Shown in pieces: positions 16,824 through 24,892 of a DNA stretch of 64,000 nucleotides. This DNA is from an uncultured Acidimicrobiales bacterium (GTDB lineage: Bacteria > Actinomycetota > Acidimicrobiia > Acidimicrobiales > SZUA-35). Position 1 is the stretch's first letter. Each line of letters opens with the position of its first letter. The DNA lies in contig CALKZY010000037.1 in assembly GCA_938002965.1 (NCBI GenBank), forward strand, positions 1 to 64,000. The letters are read 5' to 3'. The notes below the pieces were generated by a model. The model was not told the DNA's origin, did not search any database, and worked only from the letters and a program-made list of their open reading frames with translations. Made by a program: the position numbers and the translations under genes.

Positions 16824-17828
16824 TTATGTGTCTTCGACCAGTCCGTACCTCTGAATAAACGCCTCTTCTAAGTCGAATCGAACGAATCGCTCGACTTCGT
16901 CTACCGGCACGCTGCACGTCTCGTCAGCGAGCTTGATTGTCATCTCCTTGTCAGTGAATGTTTTCAATTGCAATTGAAGGTCTAGCGGTAGTTCTGTTGC
17001 TCCAGCACTAATCAGCTCGTCAAATTCGATGAAATCACTGTCGAGTTCGTCGAAGATCGCATCGCGATTCTGAAAATCGAATCCTTCAGAAGCCATGCAA
17101 CGAGACCAATCAAGCCAGGCTTCGGCGAGCCTGGGATCGTTGGCAATGTCCCTCTCGAGTAGGTCCAGCTGTTCCTCCAGATCGAATCCAGCATCGGAAC
17201 TAGCTACCTTTGTTCGCTCTGGCTGGTTGGACCTCACGGCCATCTCGTTGCAGGACGCTTCCGCCTCACTCCACTGCTCCTGCTCGGTTGACGTCAGTGA
17301 TTCGACATAGGCGACGTTGGGTTGATTCGCCGTGGCCTCTTCCAGAAGTTCCTCGTCGTTGAACCAAAGACCGAACTCGACGGATTCGGAGAAGCCGTAC
17401 CCGGAACCGTCTACGCCTACTGGCGTGCCTGCGAGCCTCTCCACTTCTTCTAGAGGAAACAGCTCGTACTCCCAGCCTCGCTCCGTCATGCAGCGCTGCT
17501 TGTCCTCCTCAATTTTGAGGTTGATTTCGGCCCGTACGACCTGAAACTCTTCCTCGGTCATTGATGTAAATGGCCCACCCAGCAACTTCTCCAAAGGGGA
17601 TGGGGAAAGGTCTGGCTCACCGTCGCTCGTCACGGGTTCCTCATCTTGAGAGGTATCTGTCCCGACGACGGTGGAGGATGAGTTTGACAAAGAACCGCCG
17701 ACCTCGGACACATCTGCTGAAGCGACTTCGGCCGTTGTTCCCGATTGGGAGCTACCGTCTGTGGTCGTAACGCCGCATCCCGACAGGACGAATACGGCCA
17801 AAGAAGCTATTTGGAGTCGTCTCGACAT
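16824..17828 (-). CDS. Lipoprotein of unknown function
   Basis: The 334-residue product has a lipoprotein signal with lipobox VLSGC near residue 18, an acidic Ser/Thr linker, and a helical, acidic body with four or five cysteines (QRCMTERGWEYELF, EASCNEMAVR, WSRCMASEGFDF, ETCSVPVDE). The repeated C-M-x-E-x-G-(W/F) pattern (CMTERGW and CMASEGF) suggests an internal duplication around disulfide-bonded helices, a type of lipoprotein often seen in actinobacteria with no known role. The ATG at 17828 directly precedes the signal peptide; an upstream ATG at 17870 would add 14 charged residues. Same strand and likely same transcript as the small secreted protein. Confidence 0.7.
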   Translation of the reverse strand: MSRRLQIASLAVFVLSGCGVTTTDGSSQSGTTAEVASADVSEVGGSLSNSSSTVVGTDTSQDEEPVTSDGEPDLSPSPLEKLLGGPFTSMTEEEFQVVRAEINLKIEEDKQRCMTERGWEYELFPLEEVERLAGTPVGVDGSGYGFSESVEFGLWFNDEELLEEATANQPNVAYVESLTSTEQEQWSEAEASCNEMAVRSNQPERTKVASSDAGFDLEEQLDLLERDIANDPRLAEAWLDWSRCMASEGFDFQNRDAIFDELDSDFIEFDELISAGATELPLDLQLQLKTFTDKEMTIKLADETCSVPVDEVERFVRFDLEEAFIQRYGLVEDT

Positions 17829-18019
17829 ATCAACCGCCTGCTTCTCATCTATCTCTTGAATTCGCGACAATGAATCACAACAGAGATACCAACCTTCACC
17901 AACAACCCAAAGATTAGTCGCATAGTTTGATTATGACAACTGAGAAAGTTGCCGCTTTGCTTGGCCAAGTATCCGGCCGCTCGTCGTCGGCCAGTTCGGC
18001 GCCCGGGTTGAGCTGGGCG

Positions 18020-18136
18020 GTAGGTGAGCTGCTCGATGACCTCCAGCGGGTTGCTAATGCCGCCTGACCAAAAGTCGTTCCAGACACCGTCAATCTGGCT
18101 TTTGATTTCACCCGTGATCGTCGCTGGAGCTGACTG
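18020..18136 (-). pseudogene. Remnant of a type I restriction-modification methyltransferase subunit (hsdM N-terminus)
   Basis: Read on the minus strand, this stretch encodes QSAPATITGEIKSQIDGVWN followed by DFWSGGISNPLEVIEQLTY. This is the characteristic N-terminal block of HsdM proteins. After LTY the expected LLF(I/V)KRLD is lost and the frame turns into unrelated, Arg/Pro-rich sequence. There is no start codon in frame before it and no catalytic NPPF domain follows. It is thus a broken end of a once-present type I R-M gene. It accounts for most of the 363-base gap between the lipoprotein gene and chrB; the rest of the gap holds nothing I recognise. Confidence 0.8.
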
Positions 18137-18191
18137 TGAGGGGGGACCTGGGTTGATGAGTCAATCGTCGGAGGCGCTGGTGATTTCCGAA

Positions 18192-18611
18192 CTAGCGCTT
18201 CAGGGTTGAGTGGCGCAGATGTTGTTCCAGGCTGGTCAACAGGGTCGCTGTGATTGCCCGGACTTCTTCGTCGCTGTGATCATGACCGAGAGCTCGGATG
18301 ATGACGTCGAACCCGGCCGCTTCCGGAGCGTCGAACCGGTCATCCTCAACGTCGGCCTGGTGAACGATCTCAGCGATCTGCCAGAGAATGGGATCGTCCA
18401 AGTCATAGCGACGCAGGATGGTCTCGAACGTGACGTCGGCGCCGTGGTGTGTGAGATCGCAACCGACCATGTCGAAGGCGGTGGCGTCGGCCGGAACGTC
18501 ATCGGGATCGTCGACGTAGACAAACTCGGCATCAGGGTCGATGTAGGTGGTTATAAGCCAGGCCGATGCCGCTCTGTCGATGTGAATTCCCGACCGTGTT
18601 GCCCACCTCAT
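18192..18611 (-). CDS. ChrB C-terminal-domain protein (chromate resistance)
   Basis: This 139-residue cytoplasmic protein matches the C-terminal half of chromate-resistance protein ChrB: it opens RWATRSGIHIDRAASAWLITTYIDPDAEFVYV, where the family reads W-TR---DR-ACPWLI--FIDP-AEF. The family's Cys in ACPWLI is Ser here (ASAWLI). Later residues FDMVGCDLTHHGADVTFETILRRYDLDD are also typical. In classical chrB the N- and C-terminal domains are one protein; here they are separate genes overlapping by 4 bases (ATGA), this one being second. In known systems ChrB senses chromate and represses chrA, or supports resistance. Confidence 0.85.
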   Translation of the reverse strand: MRWATRSGIHIDRAASAWLITTYIDPDAEFVYVDDPDDVPADATAFDMVGCDLTHHGADVTFETILRRYDLDDPILWQIAEIVHQADVEDDRFDAPEAAGFDVIIRALGHDHSDEEVRAITATLLTSLEQHLRHSTLKR

Positions 18612-19093
18612 GGCCTGGCCTCGGCCTTATCGGGCGAGGTGTCCGTGAGGTCCGCAAGGTCGGCAATAGCCAGGCGGGCTTGGTCCCGCAGTGTCGCTCC
18701 GAAGTAGTCCCGCCGGTCGATTCGTCGCCACTCCCGGCGGAGTCGGCTGACGGCTCGCCCGTCCAGGCCATCGGTTTGAGATTCTGTGACGAGAGCCTGA
18801 TATTCGACGTTGCGGGCGTCGGTCATTTCTTGGGCTAGCTTCTTGCCGTCGCGACGGGCGGCCGTGGTCGCCACCCACACGATGCTTTCGCCGTCGTTCT
18901 CGGCGATCTCTCCGGCGAGCCATTCGAGCTGTTCTTTGTTGCGGGGATCGTTCGGCAAGGCGACGAGGCCGTCCCCCAACTTGCCAACACCCAGGTTTTT
19001 CAGTTTGCGCCATACGGCGATCCGTGGCGTCGACGGTTCACGTGGCATCCGGTAGCTCAACAGAACCCACGTCTCGGGGAGTTGCGTAACCAT
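18608..19093 (-). CDS. chrB: ChrB N-terminal-domain protein (chromate resistance regulator)
   Basis: This 161-residue protein matches the N-terminal half of ChrB: WVLLSYRMPREPSTPRIAVWRKLKNLGVGKLGDGLVALPN is the family's winged-helix-like start, followed by a helical part with SIVWVATTAARRDGKKL. It is the upstream partner of the C-terminal-domain gene and is divergent from chrA with only 26 bases between the start codons. Its ATG sits exactly in the middle of a perfect 14-bp palindrome, so binding of a regulator there would block its own start region. As the N-terminal domain is the DNA-binding part in ChrB, autoregulation is a reasonable inference. Confidence 0.85.
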   Translation of the reverse strand: MVTQLPETWVLLSYRMPREPSTPRIAVWRKLKNLGVGKLGDGLVALPNDPRNKEQLEWLAGEIAENDGESIVWVATTAARRDGKKLAQEMTDARNVEYQALVTESQTDGLDGRAVSRLRREWRRIDRRDYFGATLRDQARLAIADLADLTDTSPDKAEARP

Positions 19094-19099
19094 GGTTAC
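19086..19099. promoter_or_regulatory. Perfect 14-bp palindrome over the chrB start codon (candidate operator 1)
   Basis: GTAACCATGGTTAC is its own reverse complement and contains the chrB start codon on the minus strand. A near copy lies 36 bases away over the chrA start, as expected for a repressor-bound pair in a divergent promoter region. Confidence 0.6.
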
Positions 19100-19119
19100 T
19101 ACCCTAGGCTCAAAGTCTT

Positions 19120-20592
19120 ATGCAACCGCGGTTACACGGCCAAGACGGATCGACAAGCGGCATCGCTCCATCGGTTGACCAGGCGTCCAGCGGCGGGCCA
19201 ACTGAGGGCGAGCCATCTTGTGGACCTGGTCCTAATCGGCCCGGTTCGGACATCTCCCGCCGCGACTGGTTGACAGCCTGGTCAGTAGTGGCTGCCAACA
19301 GTTTTGGGGGTCCGGCCGGGCAGATCTCGGTAATGCATGAGGAAATTGTGGTTCGGCGACGCTGGGTGGGCGAACGACGGTTCCTACATGCCCTCAACTA
19401 CTGCATGCTGCTGCCAGGCCCTGAGGCCCAACAGCTGGCCACCTACCTTGGATGGCTCCTGCGAGGCCCGGCCGGGGGCCTGCTGGCCGGAGGCTTGTTC
19501 ATACTCCCCGGATTCATTTCGATAATGGCGTTGAGCATCATGTTTGCCGCCTACGGCGACGTGACCTGGGTGGCCGGCTTCTTCTTCGGCATCTCGGCCG
19601 CCGTCATCGCCGTCGTGGCCAGCGCCGTTGTCCGCATCGGGCGCCGGGTCATCAAGAACCCGATCATGCTGGCTGTTGCCGCCTCGGCCTTTCTGGCCAT
19701 CTTCACCTTCGAGTTGCCGTTCCCACTGATCGTTGTGGTGGCGGTTGCAATCGGCTTGATTGGTGGTCGGTACCGACCCGATGTCTTCAACCTAATCGCT
19801 GGTCACGACGAGGAATCGGCGGTTGATGAGGCCGACGTGTTAGTCGGCGACAACGCCAGTGTGGTGGCCGTGCCGTCATGGAGCCGGGCGGCCAGGGTGA
19901 TCGGGACCGGTGCCATATTGTGGTTCGGCCCCATCATGCTCCTTATCGTTTTCCTTGGTGCCGAGTCGGTTCTGGTCGACGTGGCCTGGTTCATGTCAAG
20001 CGCAGCCGTTCTGACCTTCGGCGGGGCCTACTCGGTACTGGCTTACATCTCCCAGGAAGCCGTTACGACATTCGGCTGGCTTGATCCCGGCGAGATGATC
20101 AGTGGACTGGGAATGGCCGAGACCACGCCCGGCCCACTGATCCAGGTGGTGCAGTTTGTCGGGTTCATGGGCGCCTACCGACAGGGTTCATTCGGCAATG
20201 CCTTGATGGCCGGAACGGCTGGTGCCCTCGTGGCCACCTGGGTGACCTTTGTTCCCTCATTTCTATGGATCTTTCTCGGCGCTCCCTTCATCGAGTACCT
20301 CCGAGACAAGCCGGCCCTGACCTCAGCGTTGTCGACGGTGACTGCTGCCGTGGTCGGCGTGGTACTGAATCTGGCCATCTGGTTTGCCCTGTTCACCTTG
20401 TTCGACGAAGTAACCGAACATCGTCGGCTCGGGGCGTTGCTGTATCAGCCTCGACTGTCGTCGCTTGACTGGGCGGCGGCCGCCATCGCTGCCGCCTCGG
20501 CGGTGGCCATCTTCAAATTCAAGGTCCAGACGCTCAAGGTCGTGGCGGCGGCAGCCGGCGTCGGCGTGCTGTACCAGTTCCTATCGCAGTAG
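19120..20592 (+). CDS. chrA: Chromate transporter ChrA (long, two-domain form)
   Basis: This 490-residue inner-membrane protein would export chromate. It has the two CHR halves of the long form. The first half carries SFGGPAGQISVMHEEIV and LNYCMLLPGPEAQQLATYLGW; the second half carries TFGGAYSVLAYISQEAV, PGEMISGLGMAETTPGPLIQVVQFVGFMGAYR. About ten hydrophobic segments are visible. The ATG at 19120 gives a rather long, Pro/Gly-rich 45-residue N-terminus; no better start is seen before MHEEIV, and the mRNA may be leaderless. It is divergent from the split chrB. The stop codon is tandemly duplicated. Confidence 0.92.
   Translation: MQPRLHGQDGSTSGIAPSVDQASSGGPTEGEPSCGPGPNRPGSDISRRDWLTAWSVVAANSFGGPAGQISVMHEEIVVRRRWVGERRFLHALNYCMLLPGPEAQQLATYLGWLLRGPAGGLLAGGLFILPGFISIMALSIMFAAYGDVTWVAGFFFGISAAVIAVVASAVVRIGRRVIKNPIMLAVAASAFLAIFTFELPFPLIVVVAVAIGLIGGRYRPDVFNLIAGHDEESAVDEADVLVGDNASVVAVPSWSRAARVIGTGAILWFGPIMLLIVFLGAESVLVDVAWFMSSAAVLTFGGAYSVLAYISQEAVTTFGWLDPGEMISGLGMAETTPGPLIQVVQFVGFMGAYRQGSFGNALMAGTAGALVATWVTFVPSFLWIFLGAPFIEYLRDKPALTSALSTVTAAVVGVVLNLAIWFALFTLFDEVTEHRRLGALLYQPRLSSLDWAAAAIAAASAVAIFKFKVQTLKVVAAAAGVGVLYQFLSQ
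19122..19135. promoter_or_regulatory. Second palindrome over the chrA start codon (candidate operator 2)
   Basis: GCAACCGCGGTTAC shares the AACC-NN-GGTTAC core with the palindrome at 19086. The proposed chrA ATG (19120-19122) touches its left end. Centres are 36 bases apart, three and a half helical turns. Confidence 0.55.
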
Positions 20593-20606
20593 TACCTATC
20601 GCAGTA
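20580..20606. repeat. 15-bp duplication across the chrA stop codon
   Basis: CCTATCGCAGTA occurs at 20580 and 20595. The copies are in the same reading frame, so the chrA TAG is followed five codons later by a second in-frame stop (TAA) after the same Leu-Ser-Gln codons. Confidence 0.85.
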
Positions 20607-20649
20607 ACACTCTCTACGAGAGCAACTCCCACTAGACACAGGAGCAGTA

Positions 20650-21063
20650 GTGACTGACCCGTCGCCTACAACAGTTTTGTTTATGTGCCCGCACAATGCG
20701 GCCAAGAGCGTGGCCGCCGCCGCACTTGTTTCCGCCGAGGCGTCGGCGGCCGGGCTCGACTTGGTGGTAACGACCGCGGGAACCCACCCTGATCCTGAGG
20801 TGCTGCCGGTCGTGCGGGCCTATCTGGAAGATCGGGAGTTGCCCGGCGGAGACACAATTCCTCGCCGGGTCAGCGAAAACGAACTGACATCAGCCGACAT
20901 CGTGATCAACATCGGCTGCAGCCAAGATGATCTGCCGGTCAGCCGACCGATGCGAGCCTGGGCAGTTCGGAACTTCAGCGACAATCCAGCCGATGCTTTT
21001 GCCGACCTTGAACGTCACAGCGCATCACTGGTTCAGGAGCTGGGTCGACAGCTGCTTTTATAG
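20650..21063 (+). CDS. Low-molecular-weight phosphatase / arsenate-reductase-like protein with altered P-loop
   Basis: This 137-residue cytoplasmic protein has the fold signature of the LMW tyrosine phosphatase / ArsC family: VLFMCPHNAAKSV at residues 9-21 corresponds to the P-loop C-x5-R-S, but the invariant Arg is Lys here (C-x5-K-S). TTAGTHPDPEVLPVVRAYLEDRE and SADIVINIGCSQDD follow as in the family. The start is GTG at 20650, 57 bases behind chrA on the same strand, which suggests a link to oxyanion (chromate or arsenate) stress. Arg-to-Lys usually destroys phosphatase activity, so it may bind or reduce something else. It overlaps the convergent SDR gene by 6 bases. Confidence 0.75.
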   Translation: MTDPSPTTVLFMCPHNAAKSVAAAALVSAEASAAGLDLVVTTAGTHPDPEVLPVVRAYLEDRELPGGDTIPRRVSENELTSADIVINIGCSQDDLPVSRPMRAWAVRNFSDNPADAFADLERHSASLVQELGRQLLL

Positions 21064-22056
21064 TTCCAGCTGTACAGCTTGCACGCTCTTATCCCACAGC
21101 AGGTTGCGGGTCTCCTCGTTGTCGTAGAACGACTCCAAAGCGAACGGCTTGGCCGGGCCCCGCAGGGCGTTGGTCCCGCTCCCCGGACCCCAGAACTGGC
21201 CGGATTGGGCTTCAGGGAGGCCAATGCAGCTCAAGATACCCATCGCTCCGTCTTCGGCGCTTTGGGCAAACCGGTCGCCGAAGCTACTGAGGACACTGCT
21301 CATACCGCCTTCATGAGCCGCAGTCTGTTGCAGGTGGGTGGACGCAAACCCTGGGTGGGCCACCAAAGCCTTAATGGGCGAGCCCCCTTGAGTGAAGCGG
21401 TGATGCAGCGCGGCGGTGAAGGCGGCGTTGGCCAACTTTGACTGGTTGTAGCGCAGCCATCTCGGTCCGCCGAACATCATGTTCTGCACCCTGGTGCCGT
21501 CACCGCCCAGGTTGCCGCCATTGCGTTCCAGAAATTGGGGGAGCAGCGTCTTGCTGGGCCGCAGGCGAGCCACGCTGGAATGGTTCACGATGCGAGCCTC
21601 GCCGGCTTCGGAAGCGGCCTGCTCGATAAGGGACATGAGCTCCTGGGCGAGCAGAAAGTGTGACAGGTGGTTGGTCTGCATTTGCACGTCGAACCCGTCG
21701 ACGGTTGCCTGGTCGCCCAAGGCCATAACGCCAGCGTTGTTGCACAGTACGTGCACGCCTTCCGGGCAGAGCGAACGCACGGCCTCAGCCGCCGCCCGCA
21801 CCGACTCGAACGACTGCAGGTCGCATTCGACCTGATGAATGTCGACGTCGGGATGAGCGGCTGTGAGCAGAGCGAAGCTGGAGGCCGATCGCCCGGACTT
21901 GCGATTCAACACCACCACTTTGGCTCCGAGCCCGGCAAGTGTGTCGGCGGCAACGCTGCCGGTCCCCGACGTGGTTCCGGTGACCACGATGGTCTTGCCC
22001 GCCATTGAAGGGAGCCGACGGCGAAATGCGGGGAAGTGCTTGGAGGTGGTGGTCAT
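21058..22056 (-). CDS. Short-chain dehydrogenase, protochlorophyllide-reductase/retinol-dehydrogenase-like
   Basis: This 332-residue NAD(P)-dependent oxidoreductase has a Rossmann start KTIVVTGTTSGTGSVAA, NNAGVMAL and the active-site Ser (NHSSVARLR) with a Tyr-x3-Lys in YNQSKLANAAF. The long insert between Ser and Tyr and the C-terminal extension are typical of the retinol dehydrogenase/POR-like subfamily. It is the last gene of a minus-strand run with nitroreductase, luciferase-like oxidoreductase and acyl-CoA-dehydrogenase-like genes, with gaps of 6-21 bases; together they look like a small redox/catabolic operon of unknown substrate. Confidence 0.88.
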   Translation of the reverse strand: MTTTSKHFPAFRRRLPSMAGKTIVVTGTTSGTGSVAADTLAGLGAKVVVLNRKSGRSASSFALLTAAHPDVDIHQVECDLQSFESVRAAAEAVRSLCPEGVHVLCNNAGVMALGDQATVDGFDVQMQTNHLSHFLLAQELMSLIEQAASEAGEARIVNHSSVARLRPSKTLLPQFLERNGGNLGGDGTRVQNMMFGGPRWLRYNQSKLANAAFTAALHHRFTQGGSPIKALVAHPGFASTHLQQTAAHEGGMSSVLSSFGDRFAQSAEDGAMGILSCIGLPEAQSGQFWGPGSGTNALRGPAKPFALESFYDNEETRNLLWDKSVQAVQLEL

Positions 22057-22062
22057 CGTTGG

Positions 22063-22746
22063 CTAATCCCAGGGCTGGTCGAATGTTTCTCTGGCTGCCA
22101 TGATGCTAGACCCCTTTCGGGTGATTGGTCCGTGGCCTCTCCCAACCGGGTAGCCGATGGGGATCATGGCTGCGGTTGCCCAACTGTCGGGGACGCCCAG
22201 CAACGCCTTTACTTCAGGCTCGCGGAAACAGTGCAGGGTGGTGAGCGTGCAGCCGAGGCCTTCGGCCACGCAGGCCAACATTGCGTTCTGTACCGCCGGG
22301 TAGACCGAGGCGCCGCCGATGAGGCTGACCCGGTCCAGGCCGGCGTCGGTGATGGCCATCATGGCCGGGTTGGCGCAGAACATGAGAATGGCCGGTGCTT
22401 CATGCAGATTGTCGGCCAGGTAGTCACCGGCATCGAAGATGCGAAGCATGGCTGGTGGCACCTCGCCGGTCTTGGCCGCGTACCGTTCTTTGGATCGGGC
22501 CGAGTAGGTTTGCCACTCTGGCTGGTAGACGGCCTGCAACCCGGCTTTGGTTTCCGGGTCGGTGATTACGATCACTTTCCACGGTTGAGTGTTGCCCCCG
22601 GTCGGCGCCCAACATGCTGCCTGAAGGACGCGTTCCATCACCTCGTCGGGGATGGGATCAGGTCGTAGCCGGCGGACGGCCCGGAGCGTGCTCATCGCCT
22701 GGTACAGCTCAATCGATTCAGTCGTTTCGGTCGATTCGATGGACAC
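22063..22746 (-). CDS. Nitroreductase-family FMN protein
   Basis: This 227-residue flavoprotein belongs to the nitroreductase superfamily: STLRAVRRLRPDPIPDEVMERVLQAACWAPTGGNTQPWKVIVI at the N-terminus forms the FMN-binding region, and GLGCTLTTLHCFREPEVKALLGVPDSWATAAMIPIGYPVG is the usual C-terminal part. Such proteins reduce nitro groups, quinones or enones with NAD(P)H. It sits in a minus-strand operon with other flavin-dependent enzymes, so it may supply or share a flavin-linked step. The precise substrate is not evident. Confidence 0.9.
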   Translation of the reverse strand: MSIESTETTESIELYQAMSTLRAVRRLRPDPIPDEVMERVLQAACWAPTGGNTQPWKVIVITDPETKAGLQAVYQPEWQTYSARSKERYAAKTGEVPPAMLRIFDAGDYLADNLHEAPAILMFCANPAMMAITDAGLDRVSLIGGASVYPAVQNAMLACVAEGLGCTLTTLHCFREPEVKALLGVPDSWATAAMIPIGYPVGRGHGPITRKGSSIMAARETFDQPWD

Positions 22747-22767
22747 CGGTTCCCCTTTTTGTCAATT

Positions 22768-23694
22768 TCAGTGTGCAGCCAAGAGCTTCTTGACCGCCGC
22801 CATAGTCTCCAATTCGACTTGGCGGTTTGCTCCGCACGGAGCGAGGTTGAGCGTGGACGCTCCTGCCTCAACATAAGGCTGGAGGAACTCGGCGATCTGT
22901 TCCGCCGTTCCCAGTGGTGTGTATTTGGCGAACAGTTCGAAGTCGAGTTTATAGAACTTCGACATACGCTCGGCCACGTGGGTTCGAGCATCCGCTTGTG
23001 CGTTGGCTCCGTTGCCGACACCGACCCACAGTTGAATGCCGTGACGCCAGGGCCTGCGGCGGCCCTTGTCCTCAGCCTCCACCATGTTGATGCCTTCGGC
23101 GAATCGGCGGGCCGAACACCACGCTGCGATCCAGCCGTCGCCGAGCGTGGCCGCTCTGTTCAACGCTGCGTTTGACCGGCCGCCGATCACCAGTGGGATG
23201 GGTGGGTCTGGAATGGGTCTGATCCGTCCGGCTTCGAAGTGGAAGAACTCGCCGTCACCGTCGACGGTTTCCCCCGACAGTAGGCGCCTCAACAACACCA
23301 GCGCGGCGTCGGTCCGTCGCCCTCGCGTGGCAGGGTCGACCTCGCACACCTCGAACTCATGTCGGTCCTCGCCGCCAACACCGACACCGACAGTTAGTCG
23401 GTCCCCGGCGAATGAGGCCAACTCGGCAATCTGGCGGGCAGCCACCATTGGGTGACGCAACGCTAGTAAGTACACGCCGACGTACAGCCCCAGCCGCGGT
23501 TCCATCCCACTGACGGCGGCCATCCGCATCAACCCGTCGATGCCGGACCCGCCGTGGAAGCTGACATGATCAGCGGTGAAGACGAAATCGATCCCGGCGT
23601 CGGCGATCTCGATGAGCCGGTCCCGACGCTCGTCCGGAACAAGTTCGGGAAGGTCCCACGGGGTCGTCACCCCCAGCTGCACGCTCGCCGTCAC
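22768..23694 (-). CDS. Luciferase-like (LLM) F420/FMN-dependent oxidoreductase
   Basis: This 308-residue protein has the TIM-barrel pattern of the bacterial luciferase family: AGIDFVFTADHVSFHGGSG, LYVGVYLLALRHPMVAARQIAELASFAGDRLTVGVGVGGEDRHEFEV, and IPLVIGGRSNAALNRAATLGDGWIAAW. In actinobacteria most such proteins use F420. It is 6 bases behind the acyl-CoA-dehydrogenase-like gene and 21 bases ahead of the nitroreductase, clearly one operon. Substrate unknown. Confidence 0.88.
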   Translation of the reverse strand: MTASVQLGVTTPWDLPELVPDERRDRLIEIADAGIDFVFTADHVSFHGGSGIDGLMRMAAVSGMEPRLGLYVGVYLLALRHPMVAARQIAELASFAGDRLTVGVGVGGEDRHEFEVCEVDPATRGRRTDAALVLLRRLLSGETVDGDGEFFHFEAGRIRPIPDPPIPLVIGGRSNAALNRAATLGDGWIAAWCSARRFAEGINMVEAEDKGRRRPWRHGIQLWVGVGNGANAQADARTHVAERMSKFYKLDFELFAKYTPLGTAEQIAEFLQPYVEAGASTLNLAPCGANRQVELETMAAVKKLLAAH

Positions 23695-23700
23695 GCCCGC

Positions 23701-24852
23701 CTACAGCCAGTCGGTTTTGGAGTCGTTGCCCAGTGAAATGGCTCCCAGAGCCTCCAAGGTGCGAGGCGCGACCATGGCGTGTTGAGTGGCCACGGATACG
23801 TCGCGGAAACATCGCTGCAGTGGGCTGGAACGGTAGATGGCCTCGCCCCCACCGGCGGTATACATCAGGCGGGCCACCTCGGCCGCTTCATGGGTGGCGT
23901 GAGTGGCGGCCAGTCGCAGCTGTTGCTTCTGGTGGGTTGAGGGATGCCCACCGGTGGTTGTTGTTTGCCAGGTTTCGCTGATCGCCTCGTTCATGAACGC
24001 CCATGCTGAGGCCAACTTCGCTTCCGCTTTGGCGACGTCGGCTTGGATGGTTGACCGCTGGGCCAGGGTCCGTGCGCTGCCCTGTGGCTTCTTACCACTC
24101 AAAGCAATCAGCTCGTCGACGGAGCGGCGTCCGATGCCCATCGCACATGATGCGACGCCGCAGGCCAGGAGGCCGAAGAACGAGAATCTCGACAGAGCGT
24201 TCTTGCGGATCGCCGGGTCTCGACCCATCTGCACCCACCGGCCTTCGGGGACGAACAGGTCCGTGACCCGATAGTCGCCGGAGCCGGTTCCTTCCAGGCC
24301 TGACACCTGCCAGTTGTCCACAAACTCGACGTCTTCGGCCGGGAAGAACACAAACGGGACGCTGAGTCCGTCGGCGCGGGGAGCGGGCTCGCCGTTGTCA
24401 TCGACCAGCCGACAGCCGCCGCCGACCCACGTGCAGTGACGGGTTCCGGATCCCCAAGCCCAGGTTCCGGTTACTCGGAGTCCACCGTCGACCACGGTGG
24501 CTTTGCCCTTGGGCATGGCAAACCCACCGGCAATGGAATCACGCCCGCCGAAGATCTCTTTGGCGTAGACGTCGGGCAGGAACGAAGACAGCAGCGAAGA
24601 GGTAGAGCCGATCATGGCACACCACCCGGCTGCGCCGTCGTGGTAGGCCAACTCTTCGAGCACTTCGAGGCTCTGCCAGGCGTTGACTCCAGGTCCGTCC
24701 AGGTCGTCCGGCACGTACATGCGGAACGCACCGGTTGGACGTATCAGATCGACGACGTCCGACGGCAGCGTGCCGTTGCTTTCGATGGCAGCGGAGCGGG
24801 CGGCAACTGCCGGACCGATCTGGCGTATCTCGGCCAATAACGGAAAGCTCAC
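23701..24852 (-). CDS. Acyl-CoA-dehydrogenase-fold flavoprotein, possible flavin-dependent monooxygenase
   Basis: This 383-residue protein has the acyl-CoA dehydrogenase fold but fits better with the HsaA/HpaB-like monooxygenase branch: AFRMYVPDDLDGPGVNAWQSLEVLEELAYHDGAAGWCAMIGSTSS, VTGTWAWGSGTRHCTWVGGG, and a C-terminal half ending TAGGGEAIYRSSPLQRCFRDVSVATQHAMV, where the late RxFRDV-QH motif is typical. The first gene of the minus-strand operon that continues with the LLM protein, nitroreductase and SDR. The nitroreductase or another neighbour could provide reduced flavin (inference). Confidence 0.85.
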   Translation of the reverse strand: MSFPLLAEIRQIGPAVAARSAAIESNGTLPSDVVDLIRPTGAFRMYVPDDLDGPGVNAWQSLEVLEELAYHDGAAGWCAMIGSTSSLLSSFLPDVYAKEIFGGRDSIAGGFAMPKGKATVVDGGLRVTGTWAWGSGTRHCTWVGGGCRLVDDNGEPAPRADGLSVPFVFFPAEDVEFVDNWQVSGLEGTGSGDYRVTDLFVPEGRWVQMGRDPAIRKNALSRFSFFGLLACGVASCAMGIGRRSVDELIALSGKKPQGSARTLAQRSTIQADVAKAEAKLASAWAFMNEAISETWQTTTTGGHPSTHQKQQLRLAATHATHEAAEVARLMYTAGGGEAIYRSSPLQRCFRDVSVATQHAMVAPRTLEALGAISLGNDSKTDWL

Positions 24853-24892
24853 GGCCGGAGAACTATCTCATTTCCCGAGGCTCGGACGGCGC

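Noticed and set aside
17933..18067. Plus-strand small frame of 44 residues (MTTEKVAALLGQV...)
   Set aside because: It lies antisense to the hsdM remnant, whose minus-strand reading gives a clear family match.
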